Assembly: GCF_004349235.1 (NCBI RefSeq)
Contig: NZ_SMKY01000007.1
Coordinates: 1 to 64,000, forward strand
Direction: 5' to 3'
Length of the DNA: 64,000 nucleotides
Origin: Actinomadura darangshiensis
GTDB taxonomy: Bacteria > Actinomycetota > Actinomycetes > Streptosporangiales > Streptosporangiaceae
The notes beneath the pieces were generated by a model. That model ran no database searches. It had not been told where the DNA came from and saw only the letters and a list, made by a program, of their open reading frames with translations. Shown here piece by piece: positions 9,417 through 19,669 of this stretch (position 1 is the first letter of the stretch; each line of letters starts with the position of its first letter). Both the position numbers and the translations under genes were made by a program.

Positions 9417-10664
9417 ATGCGAGCGGGTGATGAGGGCGAAGCCGACCTGACCGACGAGGCCACCTACGAGAGCGTCCGCTCCCCGTCGCGGCGCGGGCTG
9501 CTGCGCCTGTCGGCGGGGGTGGGGCTGACCGCCGGGCTGTCGGCGTTCGGCGGGCGGCCGGTGGCGGCCGCCACCGGAATCGTGAAGCCGCTGCCGCCCG
9601 AGCTGTTCATCGAGCACGGCACCAACGCCGAGATGCGGTGGGAGGCCATGCGCGGCCAGGGGTACCTCACGCCGGCCGACCGGTTCTTCGTCCGCAACCA
9701 CGTGGCCACGCCCCTGCTCGACGCACGTACGTGGCGGCTCAGGCTGTGGGGCACCGGGCTGCGCGGCTCCCCCGCCGAGGACCGTCCGCTCGAATTCTCG
9801 TACGCGGACCTCCGCCGGTTCCCCGCGGAGACGATCACGTCGTTCATCGAGTGCACGGGCAACGGGCGCGGGTCCTACGCGTCCCAGCAGGGGCAGGAGG
9901 TGTCGGGCACGGGCTGGCGGCTCGGCGCGGCGGGCGTGGCGCAGTGGCGCGGGGTACGCCTGTCGGCGGTGCTGAGGCGCGCAGGTATAACCCGCGAGGC
10001 CGTGGACATCATGCCGCGCGGGCTGGACGCTGACTTCGTGGACAAGGGCGAGAACCTCGGCCGTGTGCGGCGGCCCCTGCCGGTCGCGAAGGCCATGAAG
10101 GACGCCCTGCTCGCCTACGAGATGAACGGCGCTCCCCTGCCGCCCGACCACGGCCACCCCGTCCGCCTGGTCGTGCCGTCGTGGGTGGGTATCGCGTCCA
10201 TCAAATGGCTCGGCGACATCCAGGTCGCCGACGAGCCGCTGTTCTCGCCGTGGAACACGCGCTACTACAAGCTCTTCGGGCCCTCCTACCCGGAGGAGGG
10301 CTCGCCGCCGCTGACCCGCATGAACGTCAAGTCCGCGTTCGAGTTGCCTTGGGACGCCGTGTTGCCCGGGCGCCCGCACGTCCTGCACGGACGATCCTGG
10401 TCGGGCAATGGACGGGTACGCCGAGTCGAGGTCAGCGCGGACGGCGGGCGGACGTGGCGCCGCGCGCGCTTGCAAGACCGTCACCCGAACCCGCGCGGGT
10501 GGGTGCGGTGGGAGCTCCCATGGCGGCCCCCACGTCCGGGACGGTACGAGCTTCTGGCGCGGGCCACCGACGAGACCGGCGCCACCCAGCCCGCGACCGT
10601 CCCCTACAACACGTTCGGCTATCTCTTCGGCGCCGTCGTCCGGCATCCGGTAACCATCGCCTGA
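9417..10664 (+). CDS. Tat-exported molybdopterin sulfite oxidase family protein
   Basis: A 415-residue molybdoenzyme. The N-terminus has a twin-arginine signal (SRRGLLRLSAG, residues 24-34, hydrophobic stretch, AxA-like site near 50-52), so it is likely folded in the cytosol and exported. The Moco domain contains FIECTGNGRG with the molybdenum-ligating cysteine C146 and an RxFFVRNH substrate-pocket motif. The C-terminal third is the Mo-co dimerisation (Ig-like) domain. ATG 9417 is used; an upstream in-frame TTG at 9381 coincides with a TTGACT that looks like a -35 box instead. First gene of a three-gene unit with SBP56 and a membrane protein. Confidence 0.88.
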   Translation: MRAGDEGEADLTDEATYESVRSPSRRGLLRLSAGVGLTAGLSAFGGRPVAAATGIVKPLPPELFIEHGTNAEMRWEAMRGQGYLTPADRFFVRNHVATPLLDARTWRLRLWGTGLRGSPAEDRPLEFSYADLRRFPAETITSFIECTGNGRGSYASQQGQEVSGTGWRLGAAGVAQWRGVRLSAVLRRAGITREAVDIMPRGLDADFVDKGENLGRVRRPLPVAKAMKDALLAYEMNGAPLPPDHGHPVRLVVPSWVGIASIKWLGDIQVADEPLFSPWNTRYYKLFGPSYPEEGSPPLTRMNVKSAFELPWDAVLPGRPHVLHGRSWSGNGRVRRVEVSADGGRTWRRARLQDRHPNPRGWVRWELPWRPPRPGRYELLARATDETGATQPATVPYNTFGYLFGAVVRHPVTIA

Positions 10665-10675
10665 AAGGACCACAA

Positions 10676-12076
10676 ATGGCACTGTGGAAGCCAGACCCGA
10701 CCTTCTACGCGTCCCCGCGCGACGCCGCGTCCGCACCGCCCGAGAAACTCGCCTACGTGGCGGCGTTCGACCGGGCCGCGGAGAAACCGGACGCGATCGC
10801 GGTGCTGGACGTGGACCCGGGCTCGGCGTCCTACGGCTCCGTCGTCGGCTGGACGGACCTGCCCTACCTCGGCGACGAGCTGCACCACTTCGGGTGGAAC
10901 GCGTGCAGCAGCGCCCTGTGCCCCGGCTCCCCGCACCCGCATGTGGAGCGCCGGTACCTGATCGTCCCCGGGCTGCGCTCGTCGCGGGTGTACGTGATCG
11001 ACACCAAGGACGACCCGGTCGCACCGAAGATCATCAAAACGCTGGAGCCGGACGAGCTGGCGAAACGCGCCGGCTACTCGCGTCCGCACACCGTCCACTG
11101 CGGGCCCGAGGGGCTCTACCTGACGGCGCTCGGCGGGGCGAACGGCGACGACGGGCCCGGCGGCATCGCACTGCTCGACCACACCTCCTTCGAGGTCCTC
11201 GGGCGGTGGGAGGTCGACCGCGGGCCGCAGTACCTCGCCTATGACGCGTGGTGGCACATCGCGCACGACGTCCTCATCACCTCCGAGTGGGGCACGCCGT
11301 CCATGGTGGAGGACGGCGTCGTCGGCGAACTCCTGCTCGGCCGCAAGTACGGGCACTCGCTGAACTTCTTCGACCTGCGCAAACGCAAGCACGTCCAGAC
11401 CGTCGACCTCGGCGACGAGCACCAGATGGTCCTGGAGCTGCGCCCCGCGCACGACCCGACGAAGCAGTACGGGTTCGCGGGCGTGGTCGTCAGCGTCGAG
11501 GACCTGTCGGCGTCCGTCTGGGTCTGGCACCGCGACGGCGACGCGTGGGCGGCGACGAAGGTCATCACGATCCCCGCCGAACCGGCCGACGCCGCGTCCC
11601 TGCCCCCGGTCATCCAGCCGTTCGGCGCGGTGCCGCCGCTGGTCACCGACATCGACCTGTCCGTCGACGACCAGTGGCTGTACGTGTCGTGCTGGGGCAC
11701 CGGCGAGCTGAAGCGCTACGACGTCAGCGACCCGTTCAACCCGGTCGAGGCGGGCTCGGTGCGCATCGGCGGCATCGTGAACCGGACCCCGCACCCGGCG
11801 GCGCGGGACACGCCCCTCGCGGGCGGCCCGCAGATGGTCGAGGTCAGCCGCGACGGCGAGCGCGTCTACGTCACCAACTCGCTCTACGGCTCGTGGGACG
11901 ACCAGTTCTACCCGGACGGCGTCGGCGCCTGGATGGCCAAGCTCGACTCCACCCCGGACGCCTTCACCTTCGACGACCGGTTCTTCCCCAACGGCGACGC
12001 CTTCCGGGGCCGCCGTCCGCACCAGACACGCCTGCAGGGCGGTGACGCGTCCTCGGACTCGTACTGCTACCCGTGA
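10676..12076 (+). CDS. SBP56 family protein, probable copper methanethiol oxidase
   Basis: A 466-residue beta-propeller protein of the selenium-binding protein 56 family, whose bacterial members oxidise methanethiol to H2S, formaldehyde and H2O2. Family blocks seen: ELHHFGWNACSSALC (residues 72-86, the conserved Cys region), YSRPHTVHCGPEG, GPQYLAYDAWWHIAHDVLITSEWGTP and HPAARDTPLAGGPQMVEVSRDG. The His residues in these blocks are the expected copper ligands. The Cys motif is CSSALC rather than the more usual CSSC. There is no signal peptide. ATG 10676 follows GAAAGGACC. It lies 11 nt after sulfite oxidase, which could finish oxidation of the released sulfur; that link is inference. Confidence 0.88.
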   Translation: MALWKPDPTFYASPRDAASAPPEKLAYVAAFDRAAEKPDAIAVLDVDPGSASYGSVVGWTDLPYLGDELHHFGWNACSSALCPGSPHPHVERRYLIVPGLRSSRVYVIDTKDDPVAPKIIKTLEPDELAKRAGYSRPHTVHCGPEGLYLTALGGANGDDGPGGIALLDHTSFEVLGRWEVDRGPQYLAYDAWWHIAHDVLITSEWGTPSMVEDGVVGELLLGRKYGHSLNFFDLRKRKHVQTVDLGDEHQMVLELRPAHDPTKQYGFAGVVVSVEDLSASVWVWHRDGDAWAATKVITIPAEPADAASLPPVIQPFGAVPPLVTDIDLSVDDQWLYVSCWGTGELKRYDVSDPFNPVEAGSVRIGGIVNRTPHPAARDTPLAGGPQMVEVSRDGERVYVTNSLYGSWDDQFYPDGVGAWMAKLDSTPDAFTFDDRFFPNGDAFRGRRPHQTRLQGGDASSDSYCYP

Positions 12077-12711
12077 ACGACGGATCGCTCGCCGCGCTGC
12101 TGGCGCTCGGCGCGTTCCACGGCGTCAACCCCGCCATGGGCTGGCTGTTCGCGGTGGCCCGCGGCCTCCAGGAGCGCAGCAGGGCCCTCGTCCTTCAGTC
12201 GCTCCCGGCGATCGCCGCGGGCCATGCCGCGTCCGTCGGCGCGGTCGCCGTGCTCGTCGCGCTCACCCGCTCCGTCGTCGCGACCCAGGCGGTCGCGATC
12301 GGCGGCGGCGCGGTGCTCGTCGGGTTCGGGCTGTGGCGGCTGCTGTCGCAGCGCCACTTCCGCTGGGTCGGCATGCGGATCTCGCTGTGGCAGCTCGCCG
12401 GCTGGTCGTTCCTGATGTCGTCGGCGCACGGCGCGGGCCTGATGCTGCTGCCCGTCCTCACCTCGTCCGGGACGGCCCCGGCGGGCCACGACCACGGCCT
12501 GGCCTCGTCCTCCGGCAGCGCCCTGTCGACGGGCGTCTTCGTCACCGCCGTCCACACCCTCGCCATGTTCGTGGTCGCGGGCGTCATCGCGGTGCTCGTC
12601 TACGAGGTCGTCGGCCTGGCCGTCCTGCGCCGCGCCTGGTTCAACCTCGACCGCCTCTGGGCCGCCGCCCTCATCACCGCCGGCACCGTAACCGTCTTCA
12701 CCGCCCTGTAA
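12073..12711 (+). CDS. Polytopic membrane protein of the SBP56 operon
   Basis: A 212-residue protein with about six hydrophobic segments. It starts with a GTG that overlaps the SBP56 stop by 4 nt, so it is translationally coupled. Notable polar residues sit within membrane segments: GAFHGVNPAMGW (13-24), AAGHAASVG (48-56), SSAHGAGLML (near 117-126), a His-containing loop (AGHDHG) and AVHTLAMF. The HG-N-P and GHAAS motifs recall metal or small-ion transporter families (NiCoT/RcnA-like), but I cannot assign a family. Copper delivery or metal handling for SBP56 is a reasonable but unproven guess. Confidence 0.75.
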   Translation: MNDGSLAALLALGAFHGVNPAMGWLFAVARGLQERSRALVLQSLPAIAAGHAASVGAVAVLVALTRSVVATQAVAIGGGAVLVGFGLWRLLSQRHFRWVGMRISLWQLAGWSFLMSSAHGAGLMLLPVLTSSGTAPAGHDHGLASSSGSALSTGVFVTAVHTLAMFVVAGVIAVLVYEVVGLAVLRRAWFNLDRLWAAALITAGTVTVFTAL

Positions 12712-12740
12712 CCCATGTTTCCTCAGGAGGAGCGGCGCAC

Positions 12741-13367
12741 CTACCGACGTTTGATGACCGCGGTGAGGTCGATCTCGATGGGGAACGGCCCGGTCACTTT
12801 GAGCTGGTCATGGTGGATGCCCGTCATGACGTATGCATGACAGGCGGGGTCGAACTCGTACACGTAGACGACGGTGCTTCCCTCGTCCTCCTCGACGCGC
12901 CAGTAGTACCGGATCCCGGCCTCCCGGTATCTGCGCGGTTTGGTCTCCCGGTCACGGATCTCCGAATCAGGGGAGACCGCCTCGACCACGAGGAGGACAT
13001 CTTCCGGGAGATAGTAGGTCGACGGCTCGTCCCGCTCGTAGGCCTCAGTTGAGACAATCAGCACGTCCGGCTCGGGTGCGTGCCGCTCGGAGAGCCTGAC
13101 GGTCATCTCGCGGTCCGCGCACAGATTCTCCGGCGCCTGGCGGTTGAGTTCGGCCCGCAGCAGGTCGATCACACGCACGTGCCACTTGCGTTGCGGACTC
13201 ACGAAGACCAGGCTCCCGTCGATCAGCTCCGTGTGCCGGGGCAGACCGTCCATGCGCAGGAAGAGGTCGGCCGTGTAGCCGCCCGGTGGGGGGAGCACCC
13301 AGTCTGGCAGCGGATCAAGTTCCATGGAGCTACTTTCCGCAATCGCCTCAATACTCTGAGCGGTCAT
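12741..13367 (-). CDS. Uma2 family (PD-(D/E)XK-like) protein
   Basis: A 208-residue protein of the Uma2/DUF820 family, a PD-(D/E)XK nuclease-fold group that is multicopy in actinobacteria and cyanobacteria. The core motifs are ELIDGSLVFVSP (substrate loop), EPDVLIV (catalytic Asp), VVEAVSPDS (catalytic Glu) and RDRETKPRRYREAGIRYYWRVE (Lys-containing helix and strand). ATG 13367 is preferred over a GTG three codons upstream; the Shine-Dalgarno is weak. No role is known for most members. It stands alone between the SBP56 operon and the PH-domain/hisG genes. Confidence 0.85.
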   Translation of the reverse strand: MTAQSIEAIAESSSMELDPLPDWVLPPPGGYTADLFLRMDGLPRHTELIDGSLVFVSPQRKWHVRVIDLLRAELNRQAPENLCADREMTVRLSERHAPEPDVLIVSTEAYERDEPSTYYLPEDVLLVVEAVSPDSEIRDRETKPRRYREAGIRYYWRVEEDEGSTVVYVYEFDPACHAYVMTGIHHDQLKVTGPFPIEIDLTAVIKRR

Positions 13368-13427
13368 GTGCACCACTTTCGCACACGAACGCGCCCTGGT
13401 CCGGTCAATAGCCTAAGTCAGGCACCC

Positions 13428-13874
13428 TCAGACCGGGTCGGGGGCTTCGCCTCGGGTGCGGAGGAGGGAGCGGAGTTCGGCTAGTTGGCGGGCGGCGAGG
13501 GTCTTCTCGGCGCCGTTGATGCCCATGGCGCCGATGGAGGTGCCGTCGGCGAGGTCGAGGGTGGGCCAGGGCTCGCCTTCGCCCATCGAGACGTCCACGA
13601 GTTCGGGCCATTCGAGCCGGCGGGTGCGGAAGGCGTTGACGACCGTGAGGCCGGACTCGTCGGCGGTGACGCGGCAGCGGGCCAGCATGTGCAGGATCCA
13701 CGCGACGACCGCGCCGAACCCGACCATCAGGACGCGGTCGAACAGCTTGAACTGCGGCGCCACCACCACGGCGAGCACGATCAGGCCCAGCATGATCACG
13801 CCCGCCGTGAGGTAGGCCACGGTCCGGGTGGTGCGGGGGCGCCACACGGCCGGCAGGGCCGGAGTGTCAGTCAA
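13428..13874 (-). CDS. Membrane protein with bacterial PH domain
   Basis: A 148-residue protein with two N-terminal transmembrane segments (about 18-40 and 48-65). They are followed by a bPH-type beta-rich domain (RCRVTADESGLTVVNAFRTRRLEWPELVDVSM). The start is TTG at 13874, giving an 8-nt overlap with the hisG stop, so it is coupled to hisG. A small PH-domain gene next to hisG is common in actinobacteria; function unknown. Confidence 0.75.
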   Translation of the reverse strand: MTDTPALPAVWRPRTTRTVAYLTAGVIMLGLIVLAVVVAPQFKLFDRVLMVGFGAVVAWILHMLARCRVTADESGLTVVNAFRTRRLEWPELVDVSMGEGEPWPTLDLADGTSIGAMGINGAEKTLAARQLAELRSLLRTRGEAPDPV

Positions 13875-14742
13875 CGATCTTCGCGATGGGGATCTCGAGG
13901 ATGTCGTGGGCGCCGGCCGCCTTCAGCGCCGGGATCAGCGTGTTGACGCCGCGCTTGGCGACCACCGACTCCACGGCGTTGGACTCGCCGCCGGCGAGCG
14001 AGGTGACCGTGGGCGACGACATCGCGGGCATGATGTCGAGGACGTCCTGCAGGTCGCCCTGCGCGACGTTCAGCTTCAGCAGCACCGTGCCGCGTGCGCG
14101 GATCACGCCCTGCAGCAGCAGGGCGACGTCCTCCATCGCGGCGCGCTTCTCGGCGTTCTCGTAGGCCTCGCGGTTGGCGACCAGCTCGGTGTAGCTGGTC
14201 AGGAGCGTGTCGAGGATGCGCAGGCCGTTCTTGCGCAGCGACGAGCCGGTCTCGGTGAGGTCGACGATCGCGTCCACGATGTCGGGCACCTTCGCCTCGG
14301 TCGCGCCGTAGGACGGGACGACCGTCGCCTTGACGCCGTGCTGCTCCAGGTACCGCTTGGTCAGCGCCGGGAACTCGGTCGAGATCCGGACGCCCTCCGG
14401 CAGGTCGGACACCGACTGCCAGGGCGCGCCGTCCGGCACCGCCATGATCACGCGGACCGGGTTGGACGTCGCCTTGGAGTACTTCAGTTCGCCGAGGCTG
14501 ACCACGTCGGCGTCGGTCTCGGTGATCCAGTCACGGCCGGTGATGCCGAGGTCGAACAGCCCCTGCTCCAGGTAGGTCGGGATCTCCTGCGGGCGCAGGA
14601 CCCGGACCCGGTCGATGCGGGGGTCGTCGATGGAGGCGCGGTAGTCGCGGTCCGACGAGCGCTGGACGGTGAGGTCGGCGGCGTCGAACAGCTGCATGGT
14701 CGCCTTCTCCAGCGACCCCTTGGGCAGGACGAGTGACAGCAC
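13867..14742 (-). CDS. hisG: ATP phosphoribosyltransferase (long form)
   Basis: Catalyses the first step of histidine synthesis, ATP + PRPP to phosphoribosyl-ATP. The 291-residue length and the C-terminal ACT-like domain (from about residue 215, ending AAGAHDILEIPIAKI) mark the long, histidine-inhibited form. Catalytic-domain signatures are LPKGSLEKATMQLFDAADL at the start and the PRPP loop DIVDAIVDLTETGSSLRKNGL. It starts with GTG 14742 behind GAAAGG. In many actinobacteria hisE precedes hisG; no hisE is seen here. It lies 136 nt downstream of ribH with two hairpins in between, so it may be partly uncoupled from the riboflavin operon. Confidence 0.95.
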   Translation of the reverse strand: MLSLVLPKGSLEKATMQLFDAADLTVQRSSDRDYRASIDDPRIDRVRVLRPQEIPTYLEQGLFDLGITGRDWITETDADVVSLGELKYSKATSNPVRVIMAVPDGAPWQSVSDLPEGVRISTEFPALTKRYLEQHGVKATVVPSYGATEAKVPDIVDAIVDLTETGSSLRKNGLRILDTLLTSYTELVANREAYENAEKRAAMEDVALLLQGVIRARGTVLLKLNVAQGDLQDVLDIMPAMSSPTVTSLAGGESNAVESVVAKRGVNTLIPALKAAGAHDILEIPIAKIVD

Positions 14743-14797
14743 GAAATTGCCTTTCGGTGAGGATGCGTACGGGAAACCGGAGCCGATCAGGAGCCCA

Positions 14798-16637
<1,840 letters not shown>

Positions 16638-16641
<4 letters not shown>

Positions 16642-17279
16642 GCGGTCACCGCCTTCTGCCTGGGGGCATCCACGCCCCGGGACTCCCGGAGCCAGTTCCT
16701 GAACCCGACCATCACCATCACGAAGAAGATCCCGTAGACCGCGCCGGAGACGTACAGCCCGGACTTGAGCGCCAGCGGCACCCCGACCAGGTCGACGAGC
16801 ACCCAGACGATCCAGAAGTCGACCAGCGCGCGGCTCTGCGCGAACGTCGCGACGGCGCTGCCGACGAAGATGTAGGCGTTCGCCCACGGCGACCAGGCGA
16901 CCTTCAGCCAGTCGAGGTGGACGAACAGTTCGGCGACCACGGCCGTCCCGACCAGGAGCGCGCCGATCAGCACGGCGCGTTCCTTCGGCGTGGCCTGCCG
17001 GACGACCAGTCCGGCGCTCCCCTGCCGCCCGCGCGTCCACATGACCCACCCGTAGAGGGCGAGCCCGCAGAACAGCACCTGCTTGAGCGCGTTCCCCGGG
17101 ACGCTCGCGTGCAGCGACGCGGCGAACAGCAGCGCCGCGCCGACGAGCTGCACCGGCCACGTCCAGAGGGTCTTGCGCATGGCGAGCCAGACGACGGCGA
17201 GCGAGAGGACGTTGCCGGTGAGGTCGGTCCAGAGGATGTGCTCGCCGAACATCTCGAATCCCGCGCCGAGCCAGTTCAC
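16638..17279 (-). CDS. ribM: PnuC-family transporter, RibM-type riboflavin permease
   Basis: A 213-residue polytopic membrane protein of the PnuC family ([18 protein letters not shown], a TW-P-Q segment [15 protein letters not shown], and [46 protein letters not shown] split over the C-terminal helices). PnuC itself moves nicotinamide riboside, but here the gene sits between ribE and ribBA behind an FMN riboswitch. The order ribE-ribM-ribBA-ribH equals the ribBMAH cluster of Streptomyces davaonensis, where RibM facilitates riboflavin and roseoflavin uptake. GTG 17279 overlaps the ribE stop (GTGA). Confidence 0.85.
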
Positions 17280-17869
17280 GACCGGTCGCCCATCATGCGC
17301 TCGACGTACTTGGCGACGACGTCCACTTCGAGGTTCACCGGGTCGCCGGGGCCCTTGTGGCCGAGGGTGGTGAGCGCGAGCGTCGTCGGGATGAGGGCGA
17401 TGCTGAAGCGGTCGGCGCCGGCCTCTACGACCGTGAGGCTGATCCCGTCGACGGTGATGGAGCCCTTGTCGACCAGGTAGCGCCCCAGGTGCGGGGGCAG
17501 GGACACCGTGACGACGTCCCACCGCTCCCCCGGCTCGCGGGAGACGATCCGGCCGACGCCGTCCACGTGGCCCTGGACGAGGTGCCCGCCGAGCCGGTCG
17601 GACAGCCGGACGGGGCGTTCCAGGTTGACCTTGGAGCCCGGTTCCAGCGCGCCCAGGCTGGACTTGTCGAGGGTCTCCTTGATGACGTCGGCGGTGAAGG
17701 TTCCGTCCTTGGCGTCCACCACGGTGAGACAGACGCCGTTGACGGCGATCGACGCGCCGTGGACGGCGTCCTCGGTGACGAGCGGCCCGCGGACCGTGAG
17801 CGTGACCGAATCCCCCTGGGGGCCGATCGCCGCGATCTCGCCGAGCTCCTCGACGATGCCGGTGAACAT
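17276..17869 (-). CDS. ribE: Riboflavin synthase, alpha chain
   Basis: Dismutates two lumazines into riboflavin. The 197-residue protein has two lumazine-binding repeats (about 1-95 and 96-190), each beginning like [10 protein letters not shown] and [11 protein letters not shown]. The catalytic-site stretch NGVCLTVV in the first repeat is matched by DGISLTVV in the second, the usual asymmetry. ATG 17869 follows GAGGAG. First gene of the rib operon, directly downstream of the FMN riboswitch and a perfect 24-nt palindrome. An FMN-bound aptamer would lower expression of the whole operon. Confidence 0.95.
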   Translation of the reverse strand: MFTGIVEELGEIAAIGPQGDSVTLTVRGPLVTEDAVHGASIAVNGVCLTVVDAKDGTFTADVIKETLDKSSLGALEPGSKVNLERPVRLSDRLGGHLVQGHVDGVGRIVSREPGERWDVVTVSLPPHLGRYLVDKGSITVDGISLTVVEAGADRFSIALIPTTLALTTLGHKGPGDPVNLEVDVVAKYVERMMGDRS

Positions 17870-17917
17870 CTCCCGAGCCTCCTCGTTCAGGGCTCCGGGG
17901 GACGTTCATACGCCGGC

Positions 17918-17941
17918 GCACGCCCCTGGCCAGGGGCGTGC
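17918..17941 (-). terminator. Perfect 24-nt palindrome between FMN aptamer and ribE
   Basis: Two 12-nt arms (17918-17929 and 17930-17941) are exact reverse complements. They lie immediately 3' of the FMN aptamer and about 49 nt before the ribE start. It is the obvious candidate expression platform (terminator or sequestering hairpin). There is no T-tract, so it may work by Rho or by controlling access to the ribosome-binding site. Confidence 0.6.
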
Positions 17942-18070
17942 CGCGCGCTGCCTCCCATCCGGACTTTCACCGTCGGTCCCGGAGTTCCACCGGGTCAACC
18001 GGCCGATGGTTTCGGCCGGGTCGCGGACTGTCACCGCCGGTTCGGAATTTCACCGACCCCGGAGCACGCG
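17942..18070 (-). ncRNA. FMN riboswitch (RFN element)
   Basis: On the minus strand the sequence shows the RFN consensus in order: GGGTCGGTGAAATTCCGAACC, then GGCGGTGACAGTCCGCGA, a GGCCG/CGGCC arm, a GGTGGAACTCCGGGACCGACGGTGAAAGT block, and GTCCGGATGGGAGGCAGCGCG at the 3' side (all given here in pieces). The closing stem pairs CGCGTGCTCC with the GGAGGCAGCGCG end. It precedes ribE-ribM-ribBA-ribH and should turn the operon down when FMN is abundant. Confidence 0.95.
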
Positions 18071-18170
18071 TTTCATGCTTTGCCAACCAGTGTGCCACGC
18101 ATTCCATTCCGCGCCCCTGTGACCATCGCCACGATCACCGGCGGCAGGCACCGAAAGGTAGATACTTAAA

Positions 18171-18189
18171 CGTTCAACGATCTTGAACG
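18171..18189. promoter_or_regulatory. 19-bp palindrome upstream of DoxX gene
   Basis: An exact inverted repeat, CGTTCAA-(5 nt)-TTGAACG, sits 60 nt upstream of the DoxX start and about 100 nt upstream of the FMN aptamer on the other strand. An AT-rich stretch (GATACTTAAA) abuts it. The size and symmetry fit a dimeric regulator such as MarR/HxlR or TetR; the cognate regulator is not known. It lies in the shared divergent region, so it could affect either transcript. The whole gap 17870-18249 holds this site, the aptamer and the 24-nt palindrome, and no gene. Confidence 0.5.
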
Positions 18190-18249
18190 AGGGGTAGATC
18201 ACGGGACACAAGTGACGCATGACGCGCAAAACCCCCCTTGGAGGCAGTC

Positions 18250-18660
18250 ATGGACGTCGTCGCCCTCATCGCCCGCATCGTCTTCACGGCGATCTTCCTC
18301 GGCGCCGCGGTCGGCCACCTCACCGCCGCCGACGCCATGGCCGGCTACGCGGCCGCGAAGAAACTGCCCCAGCCCAAGCTCGCCGTCCAGGTGTCGGGCG
18401 CCTACATCCTGGTCGCGTCCGCGCTCCTCGTCCTCGGCATCTGGCCCGACCTCGCCGCCATCGCCTTCGTCCCGTTCCTGCTCATCACGGCCTTCGTGTT
18501 CCACGACTTCTGGAAGCAGGAGTCACCGGAGATGCGCCAGCAGGAGCAGCAGCAGTTCCTCAAGGACCTCTCCCTGGCCGGCGGCGCCCTCGCGCTCTTC
18601 GTCCTCTACGCCTCGGACTCGCACCCCGGTCTGAACCTGGTGGGCCCCCTGTTCACCTGA
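18250..18660 (+). CDS. DoxX family membrane protein
   Basis: A 136-residue protein with four predicted transmembrane helices in DoxX arrangement (MDVVALIARIVFTAIFLGAAVGHL; AGYAAAKKLPQPK loop; LVASALLVLGIWPDLAA; VPFLLITAFVFHDFWK). A hydrophobic C-terminal helix follows. DoxX proteins are linked to thiol and redox stress and quinone-related functions. ATG 18250 follows GGAGGCAGTC; an in-frame TTG 12 nt earlier is part of that ribosome-binding site. The 3' end overlaps the convergent LysR gene by 8 nt. The palindrome at 18171-18189 may be its operator. Confidence 0.85.
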   Translation: MDVVALIARIVFTAIFLGAAVGHLTAADAMAGYAAAKKLPQPKLAVQVSGAYILVASALLVLGIWPDLAAIAFVPFLLITAFVFHDFWKQESPEMRQQEQQQFLKDLSLAGGALALFVLYASDSHPGLNLVGPLFT

Positions 18661-19570
18661 GTGACCCGCCTTCCGGCCCCGCTTGGACGGTGCCGGTGAG
18701 GTGGGCTCGGGCGTACTTGCGGAAAGCGCCCACGAGACGGTTGCGGTCGCCACTGCGGGTGGCCAGGACGACATGGCTCGGCTCGACACCGTGCAGGGGG
18801 ACGGTGGTCAGGTCGGGGCGGACACTGTCCGCACGGAGCCCGGCCGAGACGATGGCGACGGCCTGCCCGGACGCGATGAGCTCGAACTTGTCCTCGACGG
18901 CCTCGACGAGGGGACCGCCGGGCGCGGGGCTCCCGTCCGGCCTGGGGTCGATCCGCCAGAAGGCGTTCCAGGACGCGTCGGGCAGCACCGGCATGGGTTC
19001 GTCGGCGATGTCGTCGAGCGTGACCGACTCCTTCCCGGCCAGCCGGTGGTCTGCGGGGACGAGCAGCATCCTGGGCTCGTCGTAGAGGACCGTCACGTGC
19101 AGCCCGTCGGTGCTCATCGGCAGCCGGGCCACCGCCACGTCGACCCGGTGTCCGAGCAGGAAGGGGCGCGGCTCGTTCCAGTCGAGGTGCTGGGTCCGCA
19201 CGTCGGCGTCCGGGTGGCGGTGCCGCAGCTCGCGCACCGCCGGGGTGACGATGAGGCCCGTCATGAACCCGATGGCGATCCGGCTGGGGCGGGCGGCGGC
19301 ACGGGTCTCCGCCACGGTCTGGGCCGCGGACCGCAGCAGCGCCTTGGCGCTGGGCAGGAAGGCCTCCCCCGCCTCTGTGAGCCGGGTGCCCTGCGGGGTC
19401 CGGTCCAGCAGCCGCGCGCCCAGCTGCTGCTCAAGGCGGCGGACCTGCCGGCTCAGGGACGGCTGCGTGATGTGGAGCGCCTCCGCGGCGCGGCCGAAGT
19501 GCCGCTGCTCCGCGACGACGGTGAAGTACCGCACCAGCCGCAGGTCGAGATCCGGGCCTGAGTCGGGCAT
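18653..19570 (-). CDS. LysR family transcriptional regulator
   Basis: A 305-residue LysR-type regulator. The N-terminal winged HTH reads LRLVRYFTVVAEQRHFGRAA, then EALHITQPSLSRQVRRLEQQLG, with the family pattern RTPQGTRLTEAGEAFL following. The rest (from about residue 90) is the periplasmic-binding-like effector domain. ATG 19570. It is divergent from the epimerase gene, the usual LysR arrangement, and so may control that gene from the 165-nt gap between them. Effector unknown. Confidence 0.92.
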   Translation of the reverse strand: MPDSGPDLDLRLVRYFTVVAEQRHFGRAAEALHITQPSLSRQVRRLEQQLGARLLDRTPQGTRLTEAGEAFLPSAKALLRSAAQTVAETRAAARPSRIAIGFMTGLIVTPAVRELRHRHPDADVRTQHLDWNEPRPFLLGHRVDVAVARLPMSTDGLHVTVLYDEPRMLLVPADHRLAGKESVTLDDIADEPMPVLPDASWNAFWRIDPRPDGSPAPGGPLVEAVEDKFELIASGQAVAIVSAGLRADSVRPDLTTVPLHGVEPSHVVLATRSGDRNRLVGAFRKYARAHLTGTVQAGPEGGSLR

Positions 19571-19669
19571 GCCCGCAGCCTAAGCCATGGACGTGCGGTG
19601 ATGCCTGAAACGTATTGCGCGGTGAAGAACAGGCTTTGGACCGGGGCCGCCTCCTTTCCGCACGATGAA

